Below, one piece after another: positions 1-6,057 of a stretch of 6,257 nucleotides of DNA. Position numbers and translations under genes: made by a program. Every line of letters starts with the position of its first letter. Positions within the stretch are counted from its first letter, which is position 1. The stretch lies in NCBI GenBank assembly GCA_017442445.1, contig JAFRZS010000292.1:1-6257 (forward strand), given 5' to 3'. The notes below the pieces were generated by a model. That model had not been told where the DNA came from and did no database searches. It saw nothing but the letters and a program-made list of their open reading frames with translations. The DNA is from Clostridia bacterium (GTDB taxonomy: Bacteria > Bacillota > Clostridia > Oscillospirales > Acutalibacteraceae).

Positions 1-126
1 CTGTTTGAAGTCTGAAAGCTTTGCGCTGACACCCCACTCTGAAAGTGATTCAATGGAAGCCTGAGCAATAGCTTCTTCGGAGTCAACAAGGACACCGTCC
101 ATATCAAAAATTATAAGCTTTTTCAT
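1..126 (-). CDS. HAD-superfamily hydrolase, beta-phosphoglucomutase-like, N-terminal fragment
   Basis: The first 42 codons of a gene that runs off the left edge. The product begins MKKLIIFDMDGVLVDSEEAI. This is HAD motif I (DxDGxxxDS), with the predicted nucleophile Asp8 and the acid/base Asp10 seven residues after a short hydrophobic strand. The DMDGVLVDSE form is typical of the subgroup containing beta-phosphoglucomutase and phosphoglycolate/sugar-phosphate phosphatases, which are soluble cytoplasmic Mg-dependent enzymes. The cap domain and motifs II-IV lie outside the window, so substrate and mutase-versus-phosphatase activity cannot be decided. The start is supported by GAAGGA at 135-140, eight bases before the ATG and inside the end of the upstream gene. 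That gene stops only 4 bases before this start, so this is the fifth gene of the operon and translation is probably coupled. Family call is firm; exact function is open. Confidence 0.85.
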   Translation of the reverse strand, partial: MKKLIIFDMDGVLVDSEEAIAQASIESLSEWGVSAKLSDFKQ

Positions 127-130
127 TTAA

Positions 131-1003
131 TCAGTCCTTCTTTGCGAATAATGATTTTTTATCCTTCGGCGGCTGATAAAGGGGCGGATTTTTAAGAAGC
201 TTCTTAGCCTTTTTGCCCTTGCGTGAGCCGAGGTACCAGTTTACATTTATTACGATAGGACAGAGTGTTTCGCTCATGTATTCAAGACAATTTGCAAGTA
301 AAACCTGATCGTTGTCAATGACACCGAGGATTGTAACTGCAATCATATCCTGAACATCGGTTGAACCGTTATCATAAACTTCATTGAGAAGATTGAAAAG
401 CTTTTTCATTTTCTGAGGATTGTTTTCTTTGATAGTTTCCAAAACTGCGGGAGCAATATGTTCTGAGAAAAATTCTTCTGCAAGAAAACGGCCGTAACGG
501 TCAACATTTTCTTTGTATTCATCACGAAGGTCTGTGTATATCAATGTAAGGCGGTTTGCAAGTGAAACTGAATCAAATTCTGCAAGACCGCTTTTAACTG
601 CTGCTTTGGAAACAGGAGTGGGCATTTTCTTTGAAGAATGTTGTTCGAGCTTCTTTGTTGTGAACTTACTGCGGAGAGTATCCTCTATTTCGTTTGAAAT
701 AAATTTAACATCCTTTTCGTCAGCGTTCTCAGGCTCAAAAAGTAATGTTGAAACGGGAACATATTCCGTAGTTTCCGAATAAGGTTCGTTTGAAATGTAT
801 AATGTAAACTTATTTTCTCCGCACAAGAATTTTGCAGAGCCTTTATTTGAGTTTGCGATAATTGTGTAACCCTTGCCGTCAAAAACAGCGGGTAACTCAC
901 CCTTGCCGACACCGTCGGGGATAACAAACTCGAATCCGATTTCATCAAGAATTCCCTGAAGATTTTTTGTAATTTGCATTAAAGCAGTTGTTGTTTCAAT
1001 CAT
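131..1003 (-). CDS. Hypothetical protein, two-domain, lysine-rich C-terminal tail
   Basis: A 290-residue protein that I do not recognise as a named family. There is no signal peptide or membrane segment, so it is probably cytoplasmic. Visible layout: a mixed N-terminal domain (about 1-110) ending in an acidic helix-like stretch (DEKDVKFISNEIEDTL, 95-110); a basic, Ser/Lys-rich linker (about 111-137); a predicted helical domain (about 138-255) containing NGSTDVQDMIAVTILGVI (212-229); and a tail from 261 to 290 in which 12 of 30 residues are Lys or Arg. The basic tail could contact RNA, ribosomes or another acidic partner, but that is inference. The start is supported by GAAAGGA at 1011-1017 with a 7-base spacer. 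It lies 17 bases downstream of pth and 4 bases upstream of the HAD gene, so it is co-transcribed with translation and cell-wall genes. Length, codon use and its own RBS make it a real gene. Confidence 0.85.
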   Translation of the reverse strand: MIETTTALMQITKNLQGILDEIGFEFVIPDGVGKGELPAVFDGKGYTIIANSNKGSAKFLCGENKFTLYISNEPYSETTEYVPVSTLLFEPENADEKDVKFISNEIEDTLRSKFTTKKLEQHSSKKMPTPVSKAAVKSGLAEFDSVSLANRLTLIYTDLRDEYKENVDRYGRFLAEEFFSEHIAPAVLETIKENNPQKMKKLFNLLNEVYDNGSTDVQDMIAVTILGVIDNDQVLLANCLEYMSETLCPIVINVNWYLGSRKGKKAKKLLKNPPLYQPPKDKKSLFAKKD

Positions 1004-1020
1004 AATAAAATCCTTTCGTT

Positions 1021-1626
1021 TTAACTGTTATAGTCAGACATAGCAGTCTCATATTTATCATCAAGCATAAGCTCAAGAGCATTACAGGCGTCGTCAACGG
1101 CAGAGCGCAATTTTTTTAGATCATCTTTAGAGAAAGACGAAAGCACCCAATCCATAAGACTATAATCGGGGTGGGGCTTTGCGCCGACACCGAGCTTAAT
1201 TCTCGGAAAATCGGAAGTGCCGAGGTGAGCGATTATACTTTTAATTCCGTTGTGTCCTCCTGCAGAGCCTTTTCTGCGGATTCTCATTTTGCCGACATCG
1301 AGCGAAATATCATCAAAAATTATAATAACATTTTCGGGCGGGATTTTATAAAAATCCACAGCCTCCCTGACAGCCTCACCGCTGGAGTTCATATAGGTCT
1401 GAGGCTCCATAAGAATGCATCTGTGAGAATTTATTTTACATTCACAGTAAGCGGATTTGAATTTGACCTTATTGATTTTCACACCGAGGTTGTCCGATAA
1501 AACGTCAAGACACATAAAACCTGCATTGTGTCGGGTGAACTCGTATTTCTTTCCCGGATTTCCGAGCCCGACAATAAGAAATTCAAACGGCCCGGTTTCT
1601 TTTTTTGATTTCAAAAAATTCAACAT
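1021..1626 (-). CDS. pth: Peptidyl-tRNA hydrolase (Pth)
   Basis: Cytoplasmic esterase that releases tRNA from peptidyl-tRNAs that drop off the ribosome, and so essential for tRNA recycling in most bacteria. The 201 residues fit the bacterial Pth family (about 185-200). Signature segments are all present: FLIVGLGNPG (16-25) with Asn23, TRHNAGF (31-37) with catalytic His33, PQTYMNSSG (75-83) with Asn80, FDDISLD (104-110) with Asp105 matching E. coli Asp93, and GSAGGHNG (120-127) with His125 and Asn126. The equivalents of E. coli Asn10, His20, Asn68, Asp93, His113 and Asn114 are therefore all kept. The product carries about 12 extra residues before the first strand. The start is backed by a GGAGGAG sequence at 1638-1644, and no later Met precedes the core. 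It follows the membrane-anchored protein gene by 6 bases. glmU and pth are also near neighbours in Bacillus, though there prs and ctc lie between them. Confidence 0.97.
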   Translation of the reverse strand: MLNFLKSKKETGPFEFLIVGLGNPGKKYEFTRHNAGFMCLDVLSDNLGVKINKVKFKSAYCECKINSHRCILMEPQTYMNSSGEAVREAVDFYKIPPENVIIIFDDISLDVGKMRIRRKGSAGGHNGIKSIIAHLGTSDFPRIKLGVGAKPHPDYSLMDWVLSSFSKDDLKKLRSAVDDACNALELMLDDKYETAMSDYNS

Positions 1627-1632
1627 CTGAGA

Positions 1633-2211
1633 TTATTCTCCTCCAAGTCCAAGGTCAAGAGTTTTATATTTCGGATTTTCCGGATAATCTCCGTAAACCG
1701 AGTCAACGAAATAATATCTTGCTTCTATATCAAGAGTTCTGAGTAATGTGTCAATCTGAGCATCGTCAAGCTCATTACAGTTGATAAGCACATTTATTTC
1801 AACAGGACCTTTTGTACCGTCGGGAATACCGAGCTCACAGCCCGAAGCGGTATTTACAAAATAATGCTGACCGCTTTTGTTTTCGTAATTGAAGCCGTCA
1901 AATACTATATCTTTGCCTGACTGATTATCAATGTCAATCAAAACGGTGTACATTGTCCAGAAGTATCTGTCTTTCAGTAATGCTTTTGCATCGTCTTCAG
2001 TCATGCCGTAATCGTCTTTTGCGGCGAGAATGGTTTCTTCACTTTTGACGAGACTTTCAAAATTAACATTTGTTATTGTATATGTATTGAAGGAAGGCTC
2101 AATGGGACCTGGTTTCCATACGAATATCAGGACTAAAACGGCGGCGATGATTAAAACCGCCGAGATAGCAACTGAAAGAGCCTTGTGTTTTGAAAAGAAA
2201 TTCTGTTTCAT
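1633..2211 (-). CDS. Membrane-anchored protein of unknown function
   Basis: A 192-residue protein, not recognised. A short basic N-terminus (Lys2, Lys8, Lys10) is followed by one strongly hydrophobic segment at about residues 11-32 (LSVAISAVLIIAAVLVLIFVW), then a polar domain of about 160 residues. This is the pattern of an N-terminal anchor with an extracytoplasmic domain. There is no lipobox cysteine, and I see no convincing signal-peptidase site, so anchoring is more likely than secretion. The outer part has a beta-rich look (MYTVLIDIDNQSGKDIVFDG, 87-106), resembling small immunoglobulin-like domains of Firmicute surface proteins; this is an impression of fold, not a family assignment. Cys125 and Cys145 could form a disulfide. 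The start is fixed by TAAAGGA at 2219-2225, seven bases from the ATG. It sits between glmU and pth in the same operon, which gives no direct clue beyond possible envelope relevance. Confidence 0.85.
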   Translation of the reverse strand: MKQNFFSKHKALSVAISAVLIIAAVLVLIFVWKPGPIEPSFNTYTITNVNFESLVKSEETILAAKDDYGMTEDDAKALLKDRYFWTMYTVLIDIDNQSGKDIVFDGFNYENKSGQHYFVNTASGCELGIPDGTKGPVEINVLINCNELDDAQIDTLLRTLDIEARYYFVDSVYGDYPENPKYKTLDLGLGGE

Positions 2212-2218
2212 AATTTTA

Positions 2219-2225
2219 TCCTTTA
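2219..2225 (-). promoter_or_regulatory. Ribosome binding site overlapping the glmU stop codon
   Basis: On the minus strand the sequence TAAAGGA contains the glmU stop codon (TAA, 2223-2225) as its first three bases, and the Shine-Dalgarno core AAAGGA runs on from it. The next gene starts seven bases later. Ribosomes finishing glmU thus end exactly on the initiation site of the membrane-protein gene. This supports that start and suggests translational coupling. Confidence 0.75.
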
Positions 2226-3608
2226 TTTATTTTTATTCCAATTTACTTTGATAACCTGTCTTGATCTTGCAATAGCGAGTGAATCCTCGGGAACATCTTC
2301 GGTAAGTGTTGAACCTGCCGCAGTGTATGAGTGATTGCCGAGCTTTACGGGTGCGACGAGCTTTGTGTTACAGCCTACAAAAACATCGTTGCCGATGGTA
2401 GTGCGGTGTTTTTTCTTGCCGTCATAATTTACTGTGATTGTGCCGCCGCCGATATTGCATTTTGAACCCATATCCGTGTCACCGATATATGAAAGGTGAG
2501 GAACTTTTGAGCCGTTTCCGATATTGGAGTTTTTAATCTCAACGAAATTACCGATGTGAACGGAATCGCTGACAACCGCATTCGGACGGATATTTACAAA
2601 CGGACCGACAGTTACGTTATCACAAACTGTTGCACAGTTACATTTAACATTATCAAGGTGAGTGTTATTTCCGATTGTGCTGTCATCAATAACTGTATTG
2701 GGACCGATAACCGAATTTTCACCGATGACAGTTTTACCTCTGATGATAGTGTTGGGTAAAATTTCAGTATCCTTACCGATAACAACATCGTCACCGATGA
2801 TAATTCCGTCAGTACAGGGAATTGAAACACCATTTAGCATCTGAGCGTTTAAAATTTTGTGTCTTACAATTTCATTTAATTCAAGAAGCTGAACTCTGTC
2901 ATTAGCGCCTAAAACAACATCGGGATTATCAGTTGTAAATGCGCCGACATTTTTGTTTTCTTCCATAAGAATTTCCAAAACCTCGGGAAGATAATATTCA
3001 ACCTTCTTGTCACCGTGAGCATATTTTTCGGGTGACGACAAAAGTGTATCCAAAGCGGCAATAAGGTCGCCGCACTTGAACCAATAAGCACCTGAATTTA
3101 TTTCACAGATTTTCTGTTCTTCTTCACTTGCGTGTTTCTGTTCAACAATGCGAAGGAATTTTCCGTTTTCGTCACGCACAATTCTTCCGTAGCCGAAAGG
3201 ATTATCGATACTTGCGGAAATTACTGTTGCGGAGTTGCTGCTTTCTGTATGCATTTTCAATGCGCCGGATACTGTTTCAACATCCATAAGCGGAGCATCG
3301 CCGTTTAAAATGAGAACATTTCCGTCAGCGTGACGGCTTATGAAATCGCGAGCCTGCATAACGGCATGACCTGTGCCTAAAAGCTCACTCTGTAAAACTG
3401 TTTCGTATTTATCGTCAAGAACCTTTCTGACTTCCTCACTCTTGTGTCCGGTTACAACACAGACATCTTCAACATCCGATTTCAAAGCGGCATCAATAGT
3501 GCGTTCAAGCATTGATTTAAAAACAACTTTTGTAAGCACCTTAGAGCTTAAAGTTTTCATTCTTGTGCCTTCGCCGGCGGCGAGAATAACAGTGCAGTTA
3601 AGTGACAT
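2223..3608 (-). CDS. glmU: Bifunctional GlcNAc-1-P uridyltransferase / GlcN-1-P acetyltransferase (GlmU)
   Basis: Cytoplasmic enzyme that acetylates glucosamine-1-phosphate with acetyl-CoA and then couples the product to UTP, giving UDP-GlcNAc for peptidoglycan and other glycans. Length (461) matches the family (about 456). The uridyltransferase domain is about residues 1-230: LAAGEGTRM (9-17) with Arg16, Lys23, NGD with Asp104, EINSG (169-173), and Asn236 as the second metal-ligand equivalent of E. coli Asn227. After a helical linker (about 231-255), left-handed beta-helix hexapeptide repeats run to about 440. Acetyltransferase residues match E. coli with a constant offset of 8: Arg341, Lys359, catalytic His371, Tyr374, Asn385, Asn394, Tyr395 and Lys400. 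Two usually conserved prolines near the UTP loop are serine (Ser22, Ser32). The start is supported by AAAGGA at 3619-3624. First gene of a five-gene minus-strand operon with its own promoter. Confidence 0.97.
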   Translation of the reverse strand: MSLNCTVILAAGEGTRMKTLSSKVLTKVVFKSMLERTIDAALKSDVEDVCVVTGHKSEEVRKVLDDKYETVLQSELLGTGHAVMQARDFISRHADGNVLILNGDAPLMDVETVSGALKMHTESSNSATVISASIDNPFGYGRIVRDENGKFLRIVEQKHASEEEQKICEINSGAYWFKCGDLIAALDTLLSSPEKYAHGDKKVEYYLPEVLEILMEENKNVGAFTTDNPDVVLGANDRVQLLELNEIVRHKILNAQMLNGVSIPCTDGIIIGDDVVIGKDTEILPNTIIRGKTVIGENSVIGPNTVIDDSTIGNNTHLDNVKCNCATVCDNVTVGPFVNIRPNAVVSDSVHIGNFVEIKNSNIGNGSKVPHLSYIGDTDMGSKCNIGGGTITVNYDGKKKHRTTIGNDVFVGCNTKLVAPVKLGNHSYTAAGSTLTEDVPEDSLAIARSRQVIKVNWNKNK

Positions 3609-3646
3609 CAGAAACCTCTCCTTTATACTTTTATATATACCTATCT

Positions 3647-3675
3647 ATTATGCCAAATTTTTCTGATAAATTCAA
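3647..3675 (-). promoter_or_regulatory. Sigma-A-type promoter of the glmU operon
   Basis: Read on the minus strand: -35 TTGAAT (3670-3675), a 17-base spacer, then -10 CATAAT (3647-3652), preceded by TG one base upstream (extended -10). The match is 4/6 and 5/6 to the TTGACA/TATAAT consensus with ideal spacing. Transcription would start near 3640, leaving a leader of about 32 bases before the glmU ATG, enough for the RBS but too short for a riboswitch or attenuator. Confidence 0.7.
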
Positions 3676-3694
3676 GAGATTTTTTAATATTTAA

Positions 3695-3723
3695 TTGTAA
3701 TATTGCGTTTGTTGTGCTAAAAT
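3695..3723 (+). promoter_or_regulatory. Sigma-A-type promoter of the rRNA/tRNA methyltransferase gene
   Basis: -35 TTGTAA (3695-3700, 4/6), a 17-base spacer, -10 TAAAAT (3718-3723, 5/6), with TGC directly before the -10 (extended -10). The expected start point is about 3729-3731, which coincides with the Shine-Dalgarno CGGAG at 3729-3733, so the 5' leader would be only about 12 bases. The -35 boxes of the two divergent promoters are 19 bases apart, on AT-rich DNA. Confidence 0.55.
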
Positions 3724-3741
3724 TGTTTCGGAGTTGATGAT

Positions 3742-4521
3742 ATGGAGAAAATATCTAGTCGAAACAACGAAAAAATAAAGATGGCTGTGAAGGTGAGAAC
3801 TTCTTCTGCCTGCAGAGATGAAAATTCTGTGTATTTTTTGGAAGGCGCAAGACTATGTGCCGATGTATCTGAATATGTTGATATAACGGAAGCGTTTTTC
3901 ACCGAAGCGGCTTTGAAAAAATATTCCGCAGAAGCAGACAAAGTGATTAAGACGGCGGGAAAATCTTATCTGATAACAGAAGAGGTTGCAGAAAAATTAA
4001 GTGACACAAAAGGTCCGCAGGGGATATTCTGCATCTGCAAAAAATCAACTGCTGATTTGAAAGTTGAAACGGGAAAAAAATATATCGCACTTGAAAATGT
4101 TCAGAATCCGTCAAATGTCGGTGCGATTGCGAGAACTGCGGAAGCTATGGGTATTGACGGACTCATAATAAACAGCGGCTGTGATATATACAACCCAAAA
4201 ACCTTACGCGCGGCTATGGGAAGCCTTCAAAGACTTACTGTTATTGAAACGGACGATATCGTAAAGCTCTTGACAGAAGCAAAAGAAATCGGAATTAAAA
4301 CAGTTGCGGCAGTGCTTGATACAGATAACAGCAATATGGGTGTTTTAAAAGCGGAAAGTATAATTTGTATTGTCGGTAATGAAGGTAACGGAATCACAGA
4401 CGAAACCGCAGAAATTGCCGATGAAAAGCTGAAAATTCCCATGAAGGGCAGAACAGAGTCCTTAAATGTTGCAACTGCGGCAGCAATTTTGATGTGGGAA
4501 ATGACAAATTTGCAAGATTAG
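3742..4521 (+). CDS. TrmH/SpoU-family RNA 2'-O-ribose methyltransferase
   Basis: A 259-residue SAM-dependent enzyme of the SPOUT (alpha/beta-knot) class that methylates a ribose 2'-OH in rRNA or tRNA. The N-terminal part (about 1-100) looks like the substrate-binding domain found in RlmB/TsnR/YsgA relatives, with an FLEGARL motif (32-38). The catalytic domain has the three SpoU motifs: motif 1 NPSNVGAIARTAEA (122-135) with Asn125 and Arg131; motif 2 IVGNEGNGI (210-218); and motif 3 ESLNVATAAAILMWE (239-253) with Asn242. Motifs 2 and 3 form the knot that holds SAM. The target nucleotide cannot be told from sequence alone (23S G2251, another rRNA site or tRNA are possible), so no symbol is given. 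The start is supported by CGGAG at 3729-3733 with an 8-base spacer. It is divergent from glmU, appears monocistronic, and is followed by a weak hairpin. Confidence 0.93.
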   Translation: MEKISSRNNEKIKMAVKVRTSSACRDENSVYFLEGARLCADVSEYVDITEAFFTEAALKKYSAEADKVIKTAGKSYLITEEVAEKLSDTKGPQGIFCICKKSTADLKVETGKKYIALENVQNPSNVGAIARTAEAMGIDGLIINSGCDIYNPKTLRAAMGSLQRLTVIETDDIVKLLTEAKEIGIKTVAAVLDTDNSNMGVLKAESIICIVGNEGNGITDETAEIADEKLKIPMKGRTESLNVATAAAILMWEMTNLQD

Positions 4522-4524
4522 TGT

Positions 4525-4583
4525 AAAAATATTTCAAAATTCAGGGGTTTTGATTGAATTTTTGTGAAATTATGAAATTTTTT
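4525..4583 (+). terminator. Weak AT-rich hairpin, possible terminator of the methyltransferase gene
   Basis: Just after the stop codon (4519-4521), ATTTCA+AAATTCA (4531-4543) can pair with TGAATTT (4555-4561) and TGAAAT (4565-4570). The loop is 11 bases and there is a 3-base bulge (4562-4564). A second partner for ATTTCA lies at 4573-4578, followed by a run of six T (4578-4583). The stem is almost entirely A-T and imperfect, so stability is low; it could be a leaky terminator or just a by-product of AT-rich sequence. The rest of the 144-base gap holds only the gdhA promoter and RBS; I see no riboswitch or small ORF. Confidence 0.3.
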
Positions 4584-4603
4584 GCCCATTTATAAAAAAA
4601 CAC

Positions 4604-4637
4604 TTGCATTGTATAAACTGTTGTATTAAAATATAAC
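4604..4637 (+). promoter_or_regulatory. gdhA promoter region (two overlapping candidates)
   Basis: Two sigma-A-like promoters overlap, offset by five bases. Candidate A: TTGCAT (4604-4609), 17 bases, TAAAAT (4627-4632). Candidate B: TTGTAT (4609-4614), 17 bases, TATAAC (4632-4637). Both -10 boxes match 5/6 and both -35 boxes only 3/6, so an activator or upstream A/T tracts may help. Start points would fall about 4639-4644, giving a leader of 22-27 bases that contains AGGAG (4652-4656), nine bases before the ATG. Confidence 0.6.
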
Positions 4638-4665
4638 ACAAATATTATTATAGGAGCGATAGAAA

Positions 4666-6009
4666 ATGAGCTATGTACAGAGAGTTATTGACTCAACAGC
4701 AAAAAAATATGTAAACGAGCCTGAATTTGTTCAGACAGTTACAGAGGTTCTTGAATCTCTTAAGCCTGTAATTGAACAGCATCCCGAATATGAAAAGGCT
4801 GCTTTACTTGAAAGAATGGTTGAACCTGAAAGAGTTATCAGTTTCAGAGTAACATGGACAGACGATAACGGCAACGTTAACGTAAACACAGGTTACAGAG
4901 TTCAGTTCAACGGAGCAATCGGACCCTACAAAGGCGGTCTTCGTTTCCACCCCTCAGTATACCTCGGAATTATGAAATTCCTCGCATTTGAACAGACATT
5001 CAAAAACAGCCTTACAGGTCTTCCCATCGGCGGCGGTAAGGGCGGTTCTGACTTTGACCCCAGAGGTAAGAGCGATGCTGAAATCCTTCGTTTCTGCCAG
5101 GCATTCATGACAGAACTTTACAGACACATCGGACCCGACGTTGACGTTCCCGCAGGTGACATCGGTGTTGGCGCAAGAGAAATTGGTTATCTCTACGGTC
5201 AGTACAGACGCATCAGAGGCGCATTTGAAAACGGCGTTCTCACAGGTAAAGGCCTTGCATACGGCGGTTCACTCATCAGACCTGAAGCAACAGGTTTCGG
5301 TGCTGTTTATTACACAGCAGAAGTTCTCAAGCACTTCGGCGAAAGCTTCGAAGGCAAGACAGTTGCAGTTTCAGGCTTCGGTAATGTTGCTTGGGGTACA
5401 GCTAAGAAAGTTGCTGAACTCGGCGGTAAGGTTGTTACACTCTCAGGTCCCGACGGATATATTTATGATAAAGACGGTATCGTAACAGAAGAAAAGATCA
5501 ACTTTATGCTTGAAATGAGAGCATCAGGTCGTGATAAGGTTCAGGATTATGCTGACAAGTTCGGTGTTCCCTTCTATGCTAAAACACGTCCTTGGGCAAC
5601 AAAGGTTGATATTGCTATGCCTTGCGCTACCCAGAACGAAGTTGGCATTGAAGATGCTAAGAATCTCGTTGCAAACGGTGTTAAGTACTATGTTGAGGTT
5701 GCTAATATGCCCACCACCGCAGAGGCTGTTGCTTACCTCAAGGAAAACGGCGTAGTTATTGCTCCCTCCAAGGCAGTTAATGCAGGCGGCGTTGCAGTTT
5801 CCGGCTTAGAGATGAGCCAGAACTCTATGCGCTACAGCTGGACCGCAGAAGAGGTTGATGCAAAGCTCAAGCAGATTATGAAGAACATCTTTGAGGCTTC
5901 TGCTGCTGCAGCTAAGAAGTACGGCATGGAGGGTGACCTCGTTGCAGGCGCTAACATCGCAGGCTTCGAAAAGGTTGCTGAGGCTATGCTCGCACAGGGC
6001 GTTTGCTAA
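4666..6009 (+). CDS. gdhA: Glutamate dehydrogenase, hexameric type
   Basis: Cytoplasmic enzyme that interconverts 2-oxoglutarate plus ammonia and glutamate, linking nitrogen assimilation (or glutamate fermentation) to central carbon. At 447 residues it has the length of the hexameric small-subunit GDHs and, as I recall it, is very like the Clostridium symbiosum enzyme. Substrate/catalytic residues sit at the same numbers as there: Lys89 (YKGGLRF), Lys113, catalytic Lys125 (GGGKGGSDF), Asp165 (VPAGDIGVG); Ser379 corresponds to Ser380. The Rossmann loop GFGNVAWG is at 237-244. Phe238 and Pro262-Asp263 match the NAD-specific C. symbiosum enzyme rather than the Ser-bearing NADP enzyme of E. coli, so NAD use is likely but not proven. 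Codon use is biased as in a highly expressed gene and changes sharply after about codon 312. Monocistronic: own promoter, RBS AGGAG, and a strong terminator after the stop. Confidence 0.97.
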   Translation: MSYVQRVIDSTAKKYVNEPEFVQTVTEVLESLKPVIEQHPEYEKAALLERMVEPERVISFRVTWTDDNGNVNVNTGYRVQFNGAIGPYKGGLRFHPSVYLGIMKFLAFEQTFKNSLTGLPIGGGKGGSDFDPRGKSDAEILRFCQAFMTELYRHIGPDVDVPAGDIGVGAREIGYLYGQYRRIRGAFENGVLTGKGLAYGGSLIRPEATGFGAVYYTAEVLKHFGESFEGKTVAVSGFGNVAWGTAKKVAELGGKVVTLSGPDGYIYDKDGIVTEEKINFMLEMRASGRDKVQDYADKFGVPFYAKTRPWATKVDIAMPCATQNEVGIEDAKNLVANGVKYYVEVANMPTTAEAVAYLKENGVVIAPSKAVNAGGVAVSGLEMSQNSMRYSWTAEEVDAKLKQIMKNIFEASAAAAKKYGMEGDLVAGANIAGFEKVAEAMLAQGVC

Positions 6010-6024
6010 TACATAAACACAAAC

Positions 6025-6054
6025 AAAAACGCTATCCGTTGGATAGCGTTTTTT
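6025..6054. terminator. Bidirectional intrinsic terminator between gdhA and the yfcE-like gene
   Basis: A perfect 8-bp stem, CGCTATCC (6030-6037) with GGATAGCG (6041-6048), closes on a 3-base GTT loop. It is flanked by A5 (6025-6029) on the left and T6 (6049-6054) on the right; the A/T arms can extend the stem to 13 bp. It sits 15 bases after the gdhA stop. On the minus strand the same hairpin is followed by five T and lies directly behind the yfcE-like stop (6058), so it serves both convergent genes. Confidence 0.93.
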
Positions 6055-6057
6055 ATT

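Noticed and set aside
513..782. 89-codon plus-strand open frame antisense to the 290-residue unknown gene
   Set aside because: The opposite strand has a longer frame with its own RBS and operon context; this product is Ser/Arg-rich without recognisable motifs.
1171..1500. 109-codon plus-strand open frame antisense to pth
   Set aside because: pth is certain from its motifs, and the antisense frame has no RBS or family resemblance.
2500..2840. Repeated DNA words resembling a tandem repeat within glmU
   Set aside because: The periodicity comes from the hexapeptide (left-handed beta-helix) repeats of the protein, not from a DNA repeat or CRISPR-like array.
3609..3640. Possible glmS-type ribozyme or other leader element before glmU
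   Set aside because: The predicted leader is about 32 bases, far too short, and contains only the ribosome binding site.
3717..3941. 74-codon minus-strand open frame overlapping the start of the methyltransferase gene
   Set aside because: It is antisense to a gene with clear SpoU motifs, is Ser/Phe-rich, and has no supporting start signals.
4522..4665. Possible riboswitch or attenuator upstream of gdhA
   Set aside because: The promoter sits so close to the ATG that the leader is only about 22-27 bases, and the upstream hairpin would not be in the gdhA transcript.
5141..5485. 114-codon open frame on the plus strand inside gdhA, in a different frame
   Set aside because: It lies wholly within the strongly supported gdhA frame, its protein is low-complexity and unlike any family, and no RBS precedes it. 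It reflects biased codon use in gdhA.
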